A program made the translations under genes and the position numbers. Below, in pieces: positions 55,122 through 64,000 of a DNA stretch of 64,000 bases; within the stretch, counting starts at the first letter, position 1; each line of letters opens with the position of its first letter. Below the pieces are notes generated by a model. The model saw nothing but the letters and a program-made list of their open reading frames with translations. It did no database searches and had not been told where the DNA came from. Origin of the DNA: Favolaschia claudopus (taxonomy: Eukaryota; Basidiomycota; Agaricomycetes; Agaricales; Mycenaceae). The stretch is from contig JAWWNJ010000020.1 in the NCBI GenBank assembly GCA_037176885.1, positions 434,001-498,000 of the forward strand, written 5' to 3'.

Positions 55122-55229
55122 AAACACGCATTCTTTTGCCTCTGGAAAATCCCGCAAAGTGTAATTCAGCTAACACCCTACTACATCTGTATGCCCGCAA
55201 TTGAGTCAAAATCCGCCATTATGTCGATT
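55122..55229. other. Spacer
   Basis: No feature recognised. Confidence 0.3.
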
Positions 55230-55985
55230 GTATGTTGTGTACTGTATTTAGCTGTATTCAGTGGTCGCGCGCCGCCGCGCATCGTCCAAACTTGTGGAGG
55301 CCAGGCTGTCTCGGTAACCCAGACGTTCCGGTGGCGATCTCCGATTCAGAGATCACACCGGAACTGACAGCTCTGCACTTCCATTTTCAAACTCCGCTGT
55401 CAAAGCGGACCGCAGGTCCGCACTGTCACCTAAACGGCTGGGTATACCGAGACAGGAGGCCAGGGTGATAGTCGCCACCCTCCGGAGGCATGGTCCTGTA
55501 AATGGCGGCGACCCCGATCGAAAGTCGGTAAAGTGCGAGGGTGTCGGCCCGAGGGTTATGGTAATTACAGATTAGGAAGGAGCTCCGAGCCCTCTCGGAT
55601 TGCGGCTAAACGTCTGGGTTTCCGAGACTAGCCAAACCGCCTATGAGGACTCTTCCAACCTCGTAACGTGTGGGTGGGTAGGAGCCTGGCTTGGAGCTAG
55701 CGGCTGCGGATCAGTGGGCTCCCCACGAAGACACCACCTTGAACATGTCATTGCGTACTGGAGCTCGCGGACTCTGCGACTTAGGCAAGTTTCAACCTTT
55801 CATTGAGGGTGAGCAGGTGATGTTGAGACCATGCTATGGGCGGGGAACCGTCTAATACAGTCGGAGCATCATGCGATGGAATTCCGGGCAGCCTAGACGA
55901 CGGTCTACATTGGAGTGTCCGGGTAGGAATTATCTACGCCCAAGATTTGCCAACACTGGGAAGTGAGGCGGGGTAGGAGACTACA
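55230..55985. ncRNA. GC-rich, stem-forming island without ORF (candidate structured RNA or element 5' region)
   Basis: About 750 bp clearly richer in GC than its surroundings, with no convincing frame. 'gtctcggtaacccagac' (55307-55323) is complementary, with one mismatch, to 'gtctgggtttccgagac' (55610-55626). It is also largely complementary to 'ggctgggtataccgagacag' (55433-55452), so two alternative stems compete for one strand. Local hairpins include ccaccctccggagg and gatcgaaagtc. It could be the untranslated region of a LINE or a non-coding RNA; no known class was recognised. Confidence 0.35.
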
Positions 55986-56767
55986 TCAGGATACTGCCAC
56001 ATTAAGCCCGGCTTCCCACTTGCGCATTCTTCTCCAGTCAATGGCTTCATTAATTATGACTTTGGTCATATCTTCCCAATGCTCTTCCTTTTCGTACGCC
56101 ATATCCTCCAAAGTGAGAACAACGGGCACGGCACGCACCAACGTTGCTGTCCGTAAGGAGCTGGTTGCCTGTATAACCAGCAGGGCAGCTCCGATATGTC
56201 CATGACGCTTTGCCAATCGTTCGCTTTCCACCATATGAGAACCCACTTCATCGGTGTCGCCTCGCAAAAGATCTTGAAGGCGACACATATCATGAATGCT
56301 GACGTCATGAAATGCAAAGGCGGTCTGAAGCAAGCTTGGATCATGTTTTCTCTCGATGATGCTCAAAACCATGAATTTCGTTCGATATCCGTGTGGAAAT
56401 TTGAGGACAAGACCTGCGTGGACTTAGGAATGTCGGGATATTAATCGAGTAAGTATACCCTGGACGCAAATCCACGTGCACAAGAAGGCGCCCATGCTCT
56501 TTCGCCACAGAGAGTACGTCTTGTGCAGGCTGGGACACTCCGCGAGCACCATCGAAATCTGGGCTCCTTGCTTTTGACAGAACAGCCTGTGGCTCGGCCA
56601 ATGGCGTCGTTGGCATTCTTTACTCTGCAATGGTTTCTGTCTTTCAGAATGCTCAGGATACAGTTGAGAGGACCGTCCGTACACAGTAGTGGGCTGCCTT
56701 GCATTTTCCGCAGATTCGCACTTTGGTCTGTGTTAAAGCACGACGGTCCTGCGCATAAGCGAGACAT
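55986..56767 (-). pseudogene. MYND zinc-finger protein, frameshifted
   Basis: ATG 56767 opens MSRLCAGPSCFNTDQSANLRK. The next base group carries four A instead of the three needed to continue CKAAHYC (T-run on + strand at 56704-56707). A GT-AG intron then joins to SKECQRRHWPSHRLFCQKQ, completing the C-C/C-C/C-C/H-C pattern of a MYND finger. Downstream - strand frames continue to 55986 (HIGAALLVIQ, EEHWEDMTKVI), as in Agaricomycete MYND proteins, again in changed phases. MYND fingers mediate protein-protein contacts. A single-base error in the assembly is an alternative to real decay. Confidence 0.65.
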
Positions 56768-56825
56768 TGGGCACTGGGCAGATGACTTTCGGAAGGAAAA
56801 GGCGAGCGATCACGTGCGGGATCAT

Positions 56826-57045
56826 CCCATTTCGTTCAATTCGTAACCCCATTTTGGGTGTGACACCTCTTACGAATTGAACGTTTTGTAAGGGGGCCAT
56901 GGGACAGCGTGACTTACGAAATTTCTTCGTATTTTACCCCCCATTTTGGCCCAGAAAACAGCCAAAAATGGGGTCACAGGCGGCGTATCTGTGACCTGTG
57001 ACCCTACGAAATGAACGAAATATGACAGTACTTTGACAGTACTAT
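56826..57045. repeat. Relic related to the 33945-34462 TIR family
   Basis: catttcgttcaattcgtaa on the left and ttacgaaat/tacgaaatgaacgaaat inside and at the right, with 'gacagtac' at the end, recall that element's ends. Internal GTCACAGG/CTGTGACC motifs. The boundaries are not clean. Confidence 0.5.
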
Positions 57046-57303
57046 TACCCGGCGTCTCTTACCGTGCATCAAGAGGCGAGCGATCTCTGGATCGTCAAAT
57101 TATCCCGAAAAGTGTTGGCGTCATGGATTTTCAAGCTTTTCTCGACATTGGGTACATATTTCTGCATGAAACAAAGTCGTAGATAGCTGGGAATATCTAC
57201 ACGGATGTAGCTGCAGTAATGATAGGATCAAAATATTGTCATTTGTTCTTCTATAGCCAGTAATGCCGAAACCCGGAGATTTTAGCCTAAGATAGAGAGC
57301 GTG

Positions 57304-57867
57304 GGATCCCCGCACCATTATGTCAGCATCACACTGTGACATTGTCACGCTCGACGTCGAGGGCTTATAGCACGATGCTAAGGTCCAGATTGGGAATTTT
57401 GCCTAATACAAGTCTTAGATAGAGGTTCAATGAAGGGTTCTCATTGGGCTGATTTGCCTTAATCTTTTGCTATATGACCCACAAAAAATTCAAACCACTT
57501 TTTTTTCTGATTGTTTCTATTGTGGTTTTCTCACCAAACGGGACACTTTCGAAAAATCTCGGAGGAAAATTTGGCCAGCACAGCCACAGGATAGTCATCT
57601 CGGCACGCTTCGGCAGCTCGCTTAAGGGTGGGACCTGTCAACCTGTTCTGCGCGATGGGTGACAGGACCTCCCTTGCAGTGTGGAAGGTGGTTTTCAAAG
57701 CGAAAACCAAAATTTCAGAGCAGAAACAGCGAGAATGTCTACTGAGTCTGTAGGTCAGCCCTTCCGTAGGCAGGAAAGAACATGAAATTTTTTACGTGAC
57801 TGGGGATTTGGCCGTGGGAACGATTAATAAGCGTTACATAACGTGCTTAAGTAAGGTGCGGGGATCC
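57304..57867. mobile_element. Possible TIR element, ggatccccgcacc ends
   Basis: ggatccccgcacc (57304-57316) and ggtgcggggatcc (57855-57867) are exact inverted repeats. The right ~65 bp matches the duplicated unit at 29432-29629. No duplication was confirmed. Confidence 0.5.
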
Positions 57868-58235
57868 GTCGGCGTCCTCGGCGATTGCCACTGCCTTTTT
57901 TGTTTGGCTTCCCAGCTATCTTCCTGGTGCTCCGGACCATTTCCACTGTGAATGCGGACAGCAATTGAATCTACATGGTGCGTTCACAGAGCTGAATTTA
58001 ATAATCTATTTGTATCTCATTCTATAATACTTAGGCTATAATGAGCGGCATGAACTATGTGACAGGGAAGTAAAAGAATAAATAAATAAACAAGTGGTAC
58101 TCAGCGACGGAGTGAACGTTTGTATTTTGCGTAAGCGTTGACAACACGGTTCCAACTGAAGACCGTAAACCCGCCGGCCTTCCAGTCCGGTTCCTTTACA
58201 ATGGATAAGTCGTCGCCGATCTCGAAATCCAGATC
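57868..58235. other. No gene seen
   Basis: Short frames only. Confidence 0.35.
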
Positions 58236-58362
58236 CAGTGGCGGCGCCATCTGATGCCACCCCTAAAAATAGAACAGCCTATTTCTGGAACTTTTGATGC
58301 AAGTGGAGTCGATTGGGGCCACATCATTTGTTGGGGGGTGGCATCAGATCCCGCCGCCACTG
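58236..58362. repeat. Foldback MITE, 127 bp
   Basis: cagtggcggc and gccgccactg ends with arms ccatctgatgccaccc / gggtggcatcagatcc. One arm recurs at about 24078-24110. Confidence 0.75.
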
Positions 58363-59640
58363 TCGGTGAGGAAGGACTGAGTATGTGCGGGCAGATTGGG
58401 ATACTTGTCAACAAATTCCTGGATCGTACCGCCAACAAGGGGGCACCGGCATTCTAAAAGAATATATAGGGCCGATTTTTTCGTTTCCGACCTCTGGGCT
58501 GGACTAACTGACTACGTAAGCACCATATACGGCAACATATTCCCACGGTTAAGTTGCCGGAGGAGGGGAGGGTCCGCCGACCCTCGAAAAAAAACTTTTG
58601 TAGGTGATATGTATTTTTCTTATCTTTGTTCCCCCTTGCGTAGAATCAAAAACTTTTATTTGCGACTCATTCGTGTCGCTCAATCGCTCTGCCTACCCTT
58701 CCATTTCCCTATATTCTGCGTTGATCTATATGTCTTTGAAATAATTTATTTCCTCCGCAACGTTTCACAATAAACGAAATGAAACTTTGATGGCTCAGAC
58801 AAAGGTCACCACCCCGCCACTTTTTTTGTTGGTGTCTATTGGTATGTCTCGATTACGGGGCAAGTTGCTCAACCAATTTGTTTCATTCAGTGTGTGGCTT
58901 TATTGTTGCCGTGAAAGATGCTCGACTCCCCGGCACTGAGAATGTGAACAGTCCAGAAGTATTCGGGTTCATAGCAGCCACCTTCTGCCTCGAAGGGGAG
59001 CGCGCGGCGCGTGCCTTCGGATTCTCGAAAAAATGAATGATTTCTAAAATTTGTTCTTCCTTCATCTTTTACCGTCAATACAAAATGTTAAGGGTTGAGT
59101 TCTCTGACCGGATTCCCCGAACGTTCAACGTGCCCATAAAACCCACTTCAAGTTTTCCGACCACTGACCAGGTTACCGGGTCCCTGATGCGGCTGCTTTT
59201 GTATGTTTACGGCCGAATTTCCCACCAAAAAGCTATCTCCTCTCTCAGTACTTCCCGCATCACTCTGAATTTTTGTAGGGCCCATGCCACACATATTCTC
59301 CGTCGATTTACGAAACACATTTTCCAATTTCAACCTCGTTGTTGACATATGAGGGAGATGGTCGAGACGAAGGCTTGCCATCAGGTGGCTGTGTGGCATA
59401 TTCTTTCGAACAGCCGAACACAGACAGGTAAGTTAGGCGTCAGTCACTTACAGTTGTGGACACACAAAACTGACAAGTCACGTTACGACTGATCTAGAGT
59501 TATTTGAGACTCAATTTTAATTTTCCTGGACTCAGAATTACCCAAAGAGCTCAAAGAACATGCACCGAAGTTTTTCCTACGAGAAAGTTGCGGCGGCCAA
59601 ATTTTTGGCCGAACGCCGTTTCCCAGATTTGCTGTTTGAG
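58363..59640. other. No gene seen
   Basis: Short frames only; a frame ending near 58773 is low in complexity and has no motif. Confidence 0.35.
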
Positions 59641-59767
59641 GCTAGTCTCGTACGCACGACCCTCATGACAGGGCTCCCAAATTGGGATGCTAGTCTCGTA
59701 CGCACGACCCTCATGACAATTGGGATGTCATGAGGGTCGTGTCATGAGGGTCGTGCGTACGAGACTA
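59641..59767. repeat. Direct plus inverted triplicate of a 28-bp motif
   Basis: tagtctcgtacgcacgaccc(tcatgaca) occurs directly at ~59642 and ~59690, and inverted at ~59739-59766, giving a potential long stem at the left edge of the next element. Confidence 0.8.
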
Positions 59768-61255
59768 CATCAGTAAAACTGCAGGTTTTACTCTGAGGTG
59801 TTTGCACTCTGGGAGAAGATCTTTGCACTCTGAGAGGAGGTGTTTGGTCTTTGAGCGGTATTTGACGGAGGTCTTTGGGAACTTTCGGAACTCGAGAACT
59901 CTGGTAAATAAATTCCCTTTTTTGGAAGTCCTGCCAAAGTCCTCAAAGACGGCGACTCGGACAAAGTTCATAGTAAAAGCAAAGGAATTAACAGAGCTAA
60001 TATTCATACTATTTGTGAGCCTCTCATAGTTACTTTGGTCTATTGTAACAACTGAACCGAGCTCAGTGACGCGCGGAGGGCTGAAATTCTGTCAAAAAAA
60101 CTGAGCCGTGACCGATCGCGAAGACTGCGTCCAGGTTCTTCCAGGGTTCAATAAAGGTGTCGAGGAAAACATTGAGAAGCCAGGCTGCCGGGTACGCAAT
60201 ACGGTCGGAGCTCAGCAGTGGAGGAAGAAGAAGAGGTGAGAAGTGGATTTGTCGAAAAATCTACGAAGTCCCCACGCACGTGCGATGACGTGGCTGTTGA
60301 TTGATTGATTATCATTGATGTTCGTCGTCAAGGGTGACATTTGTGACCACCCTCCTTGTCTTTTCCCCCCATCTTCCCCACCACCGTCGCCTTCAATCGT
60401 CCCCCCTCTTTCCCTCTCCCTATGAGGCACGGCCTACCACCATCATATCCTTCTCCCGCATATCTCCAACTTGAAGAAGGATCAAGGATCAAGTCGTCTA
60501 GTAGAAGCAAGTCCCCGCAAGCAACGGTGTCAAGTCTCTCACAGCAAGCTCGCAAATAGCGGTCAAGCGTAATCAACCCTTCTAGCTCACTAGTTCCATG
60601 TCCTCAAACCTCAAACCTCCTCTTTCTGTGGCTTTCTCTAGGTCTAACCTTCATGTCGTTCATCAAGCTCTCGGTCCCCCCATCGCTTCAAGCAATGCAA
60701 GACCATCATCTCAGGCTCCCATCCCGTGAATTTAAGGTGCCACGCATTCAAGACATCGCGATCGTCAAGACCTTCTGCTCTACCACAGCTCATCAACACT
60801 ACTCAAGTCGTGGATGGCCGTCAACATAATCAGCAGTAGGGCATATCTGATGGGCAGAGAGTTTGCGGTGTTGTACAGGTGAGCTTTTTTTTATCTCTTG
60901 AATTCATCCATGGCTGATGCTTCGTACCAAACAGTACCACTCGTCGCTGGTGTCGATCCGTCTCGTACGGTCACGTATGTACGCGTATTTCTGTCTATAT
61001 ATTTATCATTTTGTACTCGCTTAGCTACCGAAATATATCTGTTTTTAATCATTTCTGAGTGTTTCTGTGTGTACTCTGTTAATCTTTGAGCAACTCTTGA
61101 AAGCGGACGAAGCACTCTGTAAATTGCTTCAGGAACTCTGTCGAGACTTCAGGTCTTTACAGGGTTAGTTGAACCTTCGTTGTAAAGACCTCGAACTCTG
61201 TAAAGTTCTCAAAGACCTCAAAGACCTCAGAGTAAAACTTGTAGTTTTACTGATG
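59768..61255. mobile_element. TIR element splitting a Tc1/mariner transposase relic, 1.49 kb
   Basis: catcagtaaaact[g/a]ca[g/a]g plus ttttactctgaggt at the left is mirrored at 61216-61255. Subterminal repeats of GAGGTCTTT/AAAGACCTC and AACTCTG are found on both sides. Right after it the DDE transposase relic begins mid-protein. No recognisable coding region inside; no clear duplication. Confidence 0.75.
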
Positions 61256-61256
61256 C

Positions 61257-62560
61257 ATTAGATACTCTTTGTTACCTGCGCTCACAATAGATGGGATCAT
61301 CTACAGCCATATCAAGACTGGTGGGTATAATGGAGATCAATTTTTTCTATGGCTCGAAGGTTTGCTTCCTCTCATGAATCCTTATCCCGGAAAAAATAGC
61401 ATCCTTGTTCTTGACAATTGTCGTATCCATCATGTCGAGGGTGTTGAGGAAATGTGCGAGGCTGCGTGAGTCCTTGGCTGTTGTGTTTTTTTCCCTCACC
61501 TGACGGCGTCGCAGCGGCATCAAACTAATTTTCCTACCGCCGTATTCGCCCAACCTCAATCCAATTGAGGAGTGCTTCGCATGGATCAAGGCATATACAG
61601 CCGTTTCAGAAAAATAGTGCTGAGGTCGAGGTACCTCAAGGTGATGGGCCATCAACCTTGGTGCACCTTGAGGTGACATCACCTTGCCTCAAGGTGGCGG
61701 CCAAGGTCATCCATATTTGGAAATCCACCGTCCCACGGCCTTGAACTTCACTCTTTCTACATTGTTTTGTTCATTGACGCCCTGTAGAGTGGGAGAAAAG
61801 TGTCTAATATGTTACACAAGACAATATGTACTGCTTTTGTGAAGCAAGAAGTTTTTTGGGGCTCATGATAGAGCTACATATTATTAATGTGTTTCATAGG
61901 AAAAGAGTAGTATAGATTGAATGAATCACGGCTACCATGGCTTAAAATGTCACATAGAGCTACCACAGTTGCTGAAGTTTCATGTAGAGACAAAGACTGA
62001 CCAACTCTTCCTCATTTTCGGTAGGTTTGCGAGCAAATGGGCTTTACAGTGTTCAATTACCCACAGATGAGTTTACGGGAACCAGCTGCATAAAATGGGC
62101 GGTTAAAGCACATTTATCAATTCAACAGTATGTAACACGCTTTTGCGAGACTAATGCTGAGCCCAGAACATTTGAAAAGTCTTCTGAACCTCAATTTTAC
62201 ATGCAAGTCAAAATCAACAAATATATATCCATTGAGCGTAAGAAATACATTATAACGCGTAAATCTGTCTTTCTTAAGAGTAGTTACACAGTATTTACCG
62301 GAATTCCAACACACTGAATGCGAGAGAGGGTTAAATTAGCAGTCGAAAGTAAACCGCGACGCGAGTGTCACAGACTGTCACGCGTGTTTGCGTAACATCA
62401 AAGTGATGTGTCCGAAAACAGTATCGAGGCGCCATCACCTCGACTACCATACAAAGTAATGGAGCCAAGGTGAGGTCACCTCGCCTCCGAGGGCCTCCAC
62501 CTTGCGGCAGCACTACAGAAAAAGAATGCGGGGTTTGATCTTCTTTCCTTTTCGATTTTA
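61257..62560 (+). pseudogene. Tc1/mariner-type (DDE_3) transposase relic
   Basis: 61257-61465 encodes LLPALTIDG...FFLWLEGLLPLMNPYPG and ILVLDNCRIHH (second catalytic Asp). A 49-nt GT-AG intron (61466-61514) follows. 61515-61614 encodes GIKLIFLPPYSPNLNPIEEC (catalytic Glu) and FAWIKAY. The N-terminal half, with the DNA-binding domains and first Asp, is missing. The frame is then interrupted by the hAT-like element at 61615-62515, whose first three bases (TAG) supply a stop; without it the frame continues (SEKECG). Confidence 0.88.
61615..62515. mobile_element. hAT-like element (TAGTGCTG ends), 901 bp
   Basis: Inverted ends tagtgctg / cagcacta. The perfect 8-bp duplication cagaaaaa is at 61607-61614 and 62516-62523. 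CACCTTGAGG/AAGGTGA motifs are dense in both subterminal ~100 bp. The empty site is visible in the reverse-strand paralogue at ~62845-62876. No transposase gene. Confidence 0.93.
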
Positions 62561-62837
62561 ATTGACAGTTGTTGACGATTCCGTCAACGGCACCGTGCGG
62601 CTCCACAAGTCTCTACAACTGCCGTGAGCTTGTCGGTTTAAATAACTGGGCTCAAGCACGCATTTGAGCCCTGCTGGAGGTCAGATTGGAGCTCTGATGT
62701 ATTCACAAAGGTTCAGGGAGCCTCACCAACTCACTCTCTGGCAAGAGAATGCGCTGAAAGAGACGAATAGCTGTTTCGGCAAGGGTGGAGCCGAGAACGT
62801 GGGACCAAACACAGGTAGGCAGATTTCGAAAACGAAA

Positions 62838-62890
62838 ATCAATCAAAACCCGCATTCTTTTTCCGAAACGGCTGTATCAGGCGTCATGAT
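62838..62890 (-). pseudogene. Second fragment of the same transposase end, inverted
   Basis: The reverse strand reads ...acagccgtttcggaaaaaga (62853-62872) then atgcgggttttg, matching the joined flanks of the 61615-62515 insertion (TAVSEKECG). A - strand frame to 63073 (LIAAFNNVTKGLIM) may extend it. Confidence 0.6.
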
Positions 62891-64000
62891 CAAACCTTTC
62901 GTAACATTGTTGAACGCGGCGATGAGGCAGAGCCCTTCCTTTTCTTGTACTGATGACGGGCATGGCCCTTGCCGAAAACGGCAGCTTTGTTCGTGTTTGG
63001 TTGGCTGAGCACCTTGGTTCCAACTTCGCAAAGGCTTCAACCTCTTCAAACGGCATCCAATCCCTTGGGTCACTTGGTGAATATTGTAGGAAACAAGTAT
63101 TGAAACAAAAGTACCATGCCGGATTTTTGAATTTTATGTGATTTGGTCTAATAATCGCCTTGTTATTGAGAACCCGACCGTAACACAATATATAAGGGCA
63201 AATCAAAAAAACCGGCATAGTACTTTTGTTGAGTTGGGGACTCTGAACAGATTTGTCCGCGGTGGTCAAAGGATTCGGAGAGATTTGAAGGAGGAGATAC
63301 ATTTCTACGGCGATCACTCGAAACTGCCCATTGTAGAATTTAGATTCAGCTGGTATGCTCTATCAAGTCTTCAGAAAGCTTTGGAAACTCAGTAGCAACA
63401 CGTCCTGAGGTTTTGAGTAGGATCAATGAACCAGCGACAATCATAAGGAGGTGATCAATGCAATTATCAAAGTAAAATGCTGATAAATTTTTCATTTCAC
63501 AAGGGATTCGCTAAGACCAAAGTAGGACTATGCCTCAATTTATTGCCTTTGCAGAAGTACTGTCCCGGATTTTATTTTCGAGCTTCGGGGCTCACAGGAC
63601 GTTGATTTCACGAAAGTTCAGCGAAAATTCATGTTTTCTGGCATGAAAACAAAGTTTCCTGTAAACATGATGATATATCGACATACGCTGAGAACATTTC
63701 ACACGGAGGTCGGAATATTTTGGGCCGCCGTTCAGCCTGGGGAGCGAGTAATATGCGCCGTTGTTGACTGTTGTGACAGCTGTGACATGAGTCACAAGCA
63801 AGCGAGATCCACGTATTTCTGGTTCAATTTTGAGTCTGGAGCAAAGTCAAAGGATGTAAGGTGTGGATCTTGAGTTATCGAAGGGTTTGTAGGTGTTATA
63901 TGAATTTTTTCCTGCAGGTCAAATTCTCACGTGGAGGGCAGAAATCGACGGAACATGCAGAGAAGGAGTTTGATTGGGGACAAACACGAACAAAGCTGCC
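62891..64000. other. No gene identified
   Basis: Frames on both strands (for example - strand 63317-62877, + strand 63631-63873) match nothing I recognise. Confidence 0.35.

Noticed and set aside
62877..63317. 147-codon frame on the - strand
   Set aside because: No family resemblance apart from the first ~15 residues overlapping the transposase fragment; amino-acid make-up is random-like.

Overview
The window looks like a transposon-packed stretch of a mushroom-forming basidiomycete (Agaricomycetes) genome. The support is: genes with many 42-70 nt GT-AG introns, a FunK1-type fungal kinase, an HP1-like chromodomain/chromoshadow gene, a self-priming chromovirus, and several Agaricomycete-typical uncharacterised families. 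Family names come from memory of the protein families; no database search was run and no species is proposed.

Left part (1-24 kb). A near-complete Ty3/Gypsy chromovirus occupies 285-5892 (LTRs about 97% identical, frameshifted between protease and reverse transcriptase). Then comes gene-poor DNA full of short terminal-inverted-repeat (TIR) elements. Many keep perfect 8-bp target-site duplications (TSDs), typical of hAT-like elements: 7299-7928, 8853-9385, 14572-15107, 15924-16465. Among them lie a Ty1/copia end (11688-11894), a LINE relic split by a MITE (15500-16883), a broken conserved basidiomycete gene split by a transposon carrying telomere-like repeats (17636-20258), a 385-bp tandem duplication (20812-21581), and a small CENP-B-type DNA-binding gene (22718-23477).

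Middle part (24-44 kb). A conserved multi-exon gene of unknown function (24144-27531, + strand) hosts a foldback MITE. A FunK1 kinase-like gene follows on the - strand (32508-29677). The most striking object is a probable 9.4-kb transposon, 34471-43847. It has an 8-bp TSD (taccagta), similar terminal inverted repeats, and inverted subterminal arrays of CAACTT/AAGTTG motifs. Inside are an intact three-exon integrase-core (DD34E) transposase-like gene of 510 codons, a second many-exon gene ending in an HPD-containing J-domain-like segment, a Tc1/mariner MITE and an F-box-like pseudogene.

Right part (44-64 kb). A cytochrome P450 relic carries an internal inverted segment bounded by an 82-bp inverted repeat. 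Three transposons are nested at 48006-50474. An HP1-like heterochromatin protein gene (52589-50983) has a probable single frameshift. A mariner MITE is split by a hAT-like MITE (52860-54033). There is an orfless, stem-rich GC island (55230-55985), a MYND zinc-finger pseudogene (56767-55986), and a Tc1/mariner transposase relic interrupted by a hAT-like element (61257-62560).

Few genes look fully functional: the 510-codon transposase-like gene, its J-like neighbour, probably the FunK1 gene, the conserved 24144 gene, the CENP-B-type gene and possibly the HP1 gene. The rest records repeated transposition, with several insertions datable against each other by nesting.
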